A stretch of DNA of 64,000 nucleotides from Candidimonas nitroreducens (GTDB taxonomy: Bacteria; Pseudomonadota; Gammaproteobacteria; Burkholderiales; Burkholderiaceae_B), in contig NZ_NJIH01000009.1 in NCBI RefSeq assembly GCF_002209565.1, forward strand, positions 62,001 through 126,000, in the 5' to 3' direction. Numbering within the stretch: the stretch's first letter is position 1; the number at the start of each line of letters is the position of its first letter. A model generated the notes under the pieces. The model worked only from the letters and a program-made list of their open reading frames with translations, made no database searches and was not told where the DNA came from. The position numbers were made by a program, and so were the translations under genes. Of the stretch, positions 61,603 to 64,000 are shown piece by piece.

Positions 61603-62583
61603 CTAGCCCCCCGTCTTGATGTGGGCGTCCTTGACGACCCTTTTGTACAGCGCAAGTTCGGTGGCGATCTGCTTGGAGAATCCAGCTCGGGTGGAGATGA
61701 ACGGATCCGATCCCTGCTGTGCGAGTTTCGCTCGGATGTCAGGCTGTGCCAAGATCTTGTTGATGGTGGCGGCAAGTTTGCCGACGACAGGCTGCGGCAT
61801 GCCGGCAGGGCCGAGCAGCCCGTACCATGCCCGTACGTCGAAGCTCGGATAGCCCGATTCGGTGAATGTCGGCACATTAGGCAACTCGCGGAAGCGTTTC
61901 TTGCCCGAGACGCCGATTGCGCGTAGCTGGCCCTGTTTGATATAGGGTAGGACGGCGATGATTGGAGAGAAGTTCATCTGCACTCGGCCTGCGATCACGT
62001 CGATAATCGCGGGGCCTGTGCCTTTATAGTTCACCTGCCGAGCATGCGCTCCGGTAGCAAGGTTGAACATTTCGCTTGCTAACTGTGTCACGTTGCCGGT
62101 GCCCGAGGAGGCGTAGTTCAGTTCCCCCGGGTGCGCTTTGGCGTACGCGATGAACTCAGACAGATTGCGCGCAGGGAATGCAGGATTGAGAACGAGAACT
62201 TGTTCTGTGCTCGAGATCGTCGCGATCGGGGTGAAGTCGGCAAGCGGATCATACGGTAGCCGCATCATGGCCGGCAGGATGACGTGAGAGTTTGATGCCA
62301 GTAGCAGGGTGTAGCCATCTGGTGAGGCATGTGCGACGTAGGCGGTGCCTATGATTGTGTTTCCGCCGGCGCGGTTTTCCACAATTACCGATACGCCCAA
62401 TTCTTTAGTCATCTTTGGAGCGAGCAGGCGGGCCAAGATGTCTGTGGTTCCACCGGGTGCGTAGGCCGTGACCAATCGGATCGGGTATTTCGGATATTTA
62501 TCCGGTGCGCTTAGCGCGAGCTGACTGGTACTGATCGCGATAGGAATGAACGCGGCTCCGATCATCGCTGTTCTGCGTCGCAT
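61603..62583 (-). CDS. Bug-family periplasmic substrate-binding protein
   Basis: 326 residues; signal peptide with MRRRTAMIGAAFIPIAISTS, cleavage near ALSA, then YPIRLVTAYAPGGTTDILA. VIVENRAGGNTIIGTAYVAH and SPDGYTLLLASNSH are family features. First gene of the operon, preceded by AGGAGA and a predicted promoter in the divergent gap to the LysR gene. Similar architecture to the other Bug gene but clearly distinct in sequence. Confidence 0.9.
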   Translation of the reverse strand: MRRRTAMIGAAFIPIAISTSQLALSAPDKYPKYPIRLVTAYAPGGTTDILARLLAPKMTKELGVSVIVENRAGGNTIIGTAYVAHASPDGYTLLLASNSHVILPAMMRLPYDPLADFTPIATISSTEQVLVLNPAFPARNLSEFIAYAKAHPGELNYASSGTGNVTQLASEMFNLATGAHARQVNYKGTGPAIIDVIAGRVQMNFSPIIAVLPYIKQGQLRAIGVSGKKRFRELPNVPTFTESGYPSFDVRAWYGLLGPAGMPQPVVGKLAATINKILAQPDIRAKLAQQGSDPFISTRAGFSKQIATELALYKRVVKDAHIKTGG

Positions 62584-62610
62584 AGGTCGTCTCCTAATAT
62601 TTTTCGGATA

Positions 62611-62639
62611 AGTTTAGGGAGCACCCCGCTTTCCATCAA
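62611..62639 (-). promoter_or_regulatory. Predicted promoter of the Bug-PrpD-Hyu operon
   Basis: Minus strand TTGATG (62634-62639), 17-base spacer, TAAACT (62611-62616). On the plus strand a perfect TATAAT at 62644-62649 could be the -10 box of the LysR gene, without a good -35. The two lie back to back in a 93-base gap, the usual setting for LysR regulation. Confidence 0.4.
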
Positions 62640-62676
62640 TACATATAATGCTTAAATCAGGTATGACGGAAATGTT

Positions 62677-63600
62677 ATGGAAACGAATATTTCGGTGAAC
62701 CAATGGAGGCTCTTCATATTGCTGGCCCAGCACGGCAGCGTGACGCGCGCGGCAACGGCGCAAGGCATTGCTCAGTCGGCGGTCAGCAGGCAGTTGTCGT
62801 TGCTCGAGCGCAAGTGCGATGGCCGCCTGTTCCACCGTACTGGTCGTGGTCTGGCTCTTACCGAGACGGGTACTTCTCTGTACCCTCGCGTTCTCGCTTG
62901 GCTTGATGAGGCTTCGCAGTTGGCGAAGGATGCGAGGACGAGCGTACGCCGTCCGTCGGGGCTGGTGAGTATCGGCGTTGCGGTGTCCACTGCGCGACCG
63001 CTGATAAAAATGGTATTCCAGCGAACGCAGGCGCTATTTCCAGATATTCGTATTCGCGTTGTCACGGGCTCCAGCCAGAACCTGAGCGAGTGGCTGCAAG
63101 GTGGCCACATCGATATCGCCATTCTTTACCGGTACGGCAGGCCTAACGAGGGCGAGACCCCGCTGGGTAAAGTTGATTTCTTGCTCGTGGGGCCTCCGGG
63201 GGATGAGATGACGGCCAACCCGACGATCCCTTTCAAGAAGATTCACCGCGTCCCGCTAGTTTTACCCGGCACGCCGAATCACTTTCGGCATTTACTTGAC
63301 CAGTTGGCGCGCAGAAAGCAGATAGAACTTTCGGTGGCTCTTGAATGTGATTCGCTGAATCTTCAGAAGAGCATCATCGCGGAGTCTCGCTTAAGAGCCA
63401 TCATCGGCTTTCGTGCCGTAGAGGAAGAACTGCGCACTGGACAGCTCACTGCCTCGAAGATCGTCTCGCCGACCATGACATACACGATTGCTCTTTGCAA
63501 TTCGACGGTGAGGCCAACTACGCTAGCATGCCGGGAAGTTTCCCGATTGATACGGCAGTGTTCCGACGAGTTGACTGTAGTATCGAAGTCATTGCCGTAG
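62677..63600 (+). CDS. LysR-type transcriptional regulator
   Basis: 307 residues. Helix-turn-helix NQWRLFILLAQHGSVTRAAT (residues 8-27) followed by SQSAVSRQLSLLERKCDGRLF-type recognition helix (residues about 31-50), then effector domain with GLVSIGVAVSTARPLI and SEWLQGGHIDIAILYRYG. Divergent from the Bug-PrpD-Bug-lyase-HyuBA operon, which it very likely controls. Confidence 0.92.
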   Translation: METNISVNQWRLFILLAQHGSVTRAATAQGIAQSAVSRQLSLLERKCDGRLFHRTGRGLALTETGTSLYPRVLAWLDEASQLAKDARTSVRRPSGLVSIGVAVSTARPLIKMVFQRTQALFPDIRIRVVTGSSQNLSEWLQGGHIDIAILYRYGRPNEGETPLGKVDFLLVGPPGDEMTANPTIPFKKIHRVPLVLPGTPNHFRHLLDQLARRKQIELSVALECDSLNLQKSIIAESRLRAIIGFRAVEEELRTGQLTASKIVSPTMTYTIALCNSTVRPTTLACREVSRLIRQCSDELTVVSKSLP

Positions 63601-64000
63601 CGTGATAGTCGCTTGAGCATACTGACAGGTAGAGCCGGTGAATGCGTTGGAAGCAAAGCCTCATGTCTGCGGCGATTAAATTTCTTCGATGCGACCTTCA
63701 CACGGGTCTTGGCGCGCTCTGTCTTTCATTTGCTGGATACAGTCGCACGCGAGAATTGGACAAACCCTGCCGGCGCCGGCTCTGTTTCACGTATCCTAAG
63801 CCGCGGTGCGCAACTGGAATTCGTGAGCGTGCTCGATAAGCAGCCGCGCCGAGGCATCGCCCTGGGTTACCGCGCCCTGCAGCCGCAGTTCGTGCTGGCC
63901 CATGTGCTCGGAACCTCTACAACTTCGACCCGTTGCTGATCCTCCATATGGTGATCGAGGCGCAGGCGGATCGCCCAGGCTCCGGCGTCAACCCGTAAGA
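63601..64000. other. Unassigned terminal region
   Basis: About 400 bases downstream of the LysR gene. Several short overlapping frames exist, including a segment reading LYNFDPLLILHMVIEAQADR with a stop at the window end, which may be the C-terminal remnant of a gene. None carries a motif I recognise, so no gene is called. Confidence 0.4.

Overview
The window looks like chromosome of a high-GC betaproteobacterium of the Alcaligenaceae type (Bordetella or Achromobacter relative). This rests on the radC / slpA-ispH neighbourhood, three Bug-family periplasmic binding proteins, two CoA-free MmgE/PrpD clusters and overall GC-rich codon use. The genus is inferred; no rRNA or species marker is present.

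Left part (1-11.2 kb), housekeeping and core: a partial kynurenine formamidase (kynB), radC, an FKBP isomerase overlapping ispH, a zeta-class GST isomerase (maiA), a DsbA-like 2-hydroxychromene-2-carboxylate isomerase, a DUF945 protein, an MFS exporter, a secreted AcpA-type phosphatase, and a membrane protein joining an HdeD-like part to a C-terminal domain with an HxNC motif.

11.2-21.6 kb, a visibly more AT-rich block ending at tRNA-Thr(CGU): a sulfatase/phosphonate-monoester-hydrolase enzyme, a complete UgpBAEC-type ABC importer, a GlpR/DeoR regulator, an amidase and an iron alcohol dehydrogenase, all on the + strand. It reads as an import-and-degrade island for a glycerophosphodiester-like or related ester. 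The tRNA is followed by a perfect 38-bp palindrome and a truncated, frameshifted regulator fragment.

21.6-37 kb: DUF2478 and TM2 proteins; an operon of YfcC-type carrier, N-formylglutamate amidohydrolase and IclR regulator, with two TTTC-N7-GAAA palindromes in its promoter region; a LysR / Bug / PrpD / PrpD catabolic cluster; a peptide deformylase; a basic-amino-acid ABC importer; and a divergent M14-type metallopeptidase. A nested repeat element lies at 36.96-37.51 kb.

37.5-52.3 kb: a Pls/PosA-type single-module NRPS (adenylation, carrier and a multi-membrane C-terminal part) predicted to polymerise or condense a basic amino acid; azoreductase with divergent LysR; and a tripartite RND efflux operon with a heavy-metal-type two-component system downstream and a CusR-like TGACA-N4-TGTCA box in its promoter. 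A 136-bp tandem repeat array with hairpins follows.

52.9-64 kb: an aldo/keto reductase, then a tightly coupled operon (Bug, PrpD, Bug, PEP-mutase/isocitrate-lyase relative, HyuB, HyuA) with a divergent LysR regulator. It probably takes up and breaks down a cyclic amide or imide acid. Its lyase-family member lacks the usual catalytic cysteine motif, so its chemistry is open.
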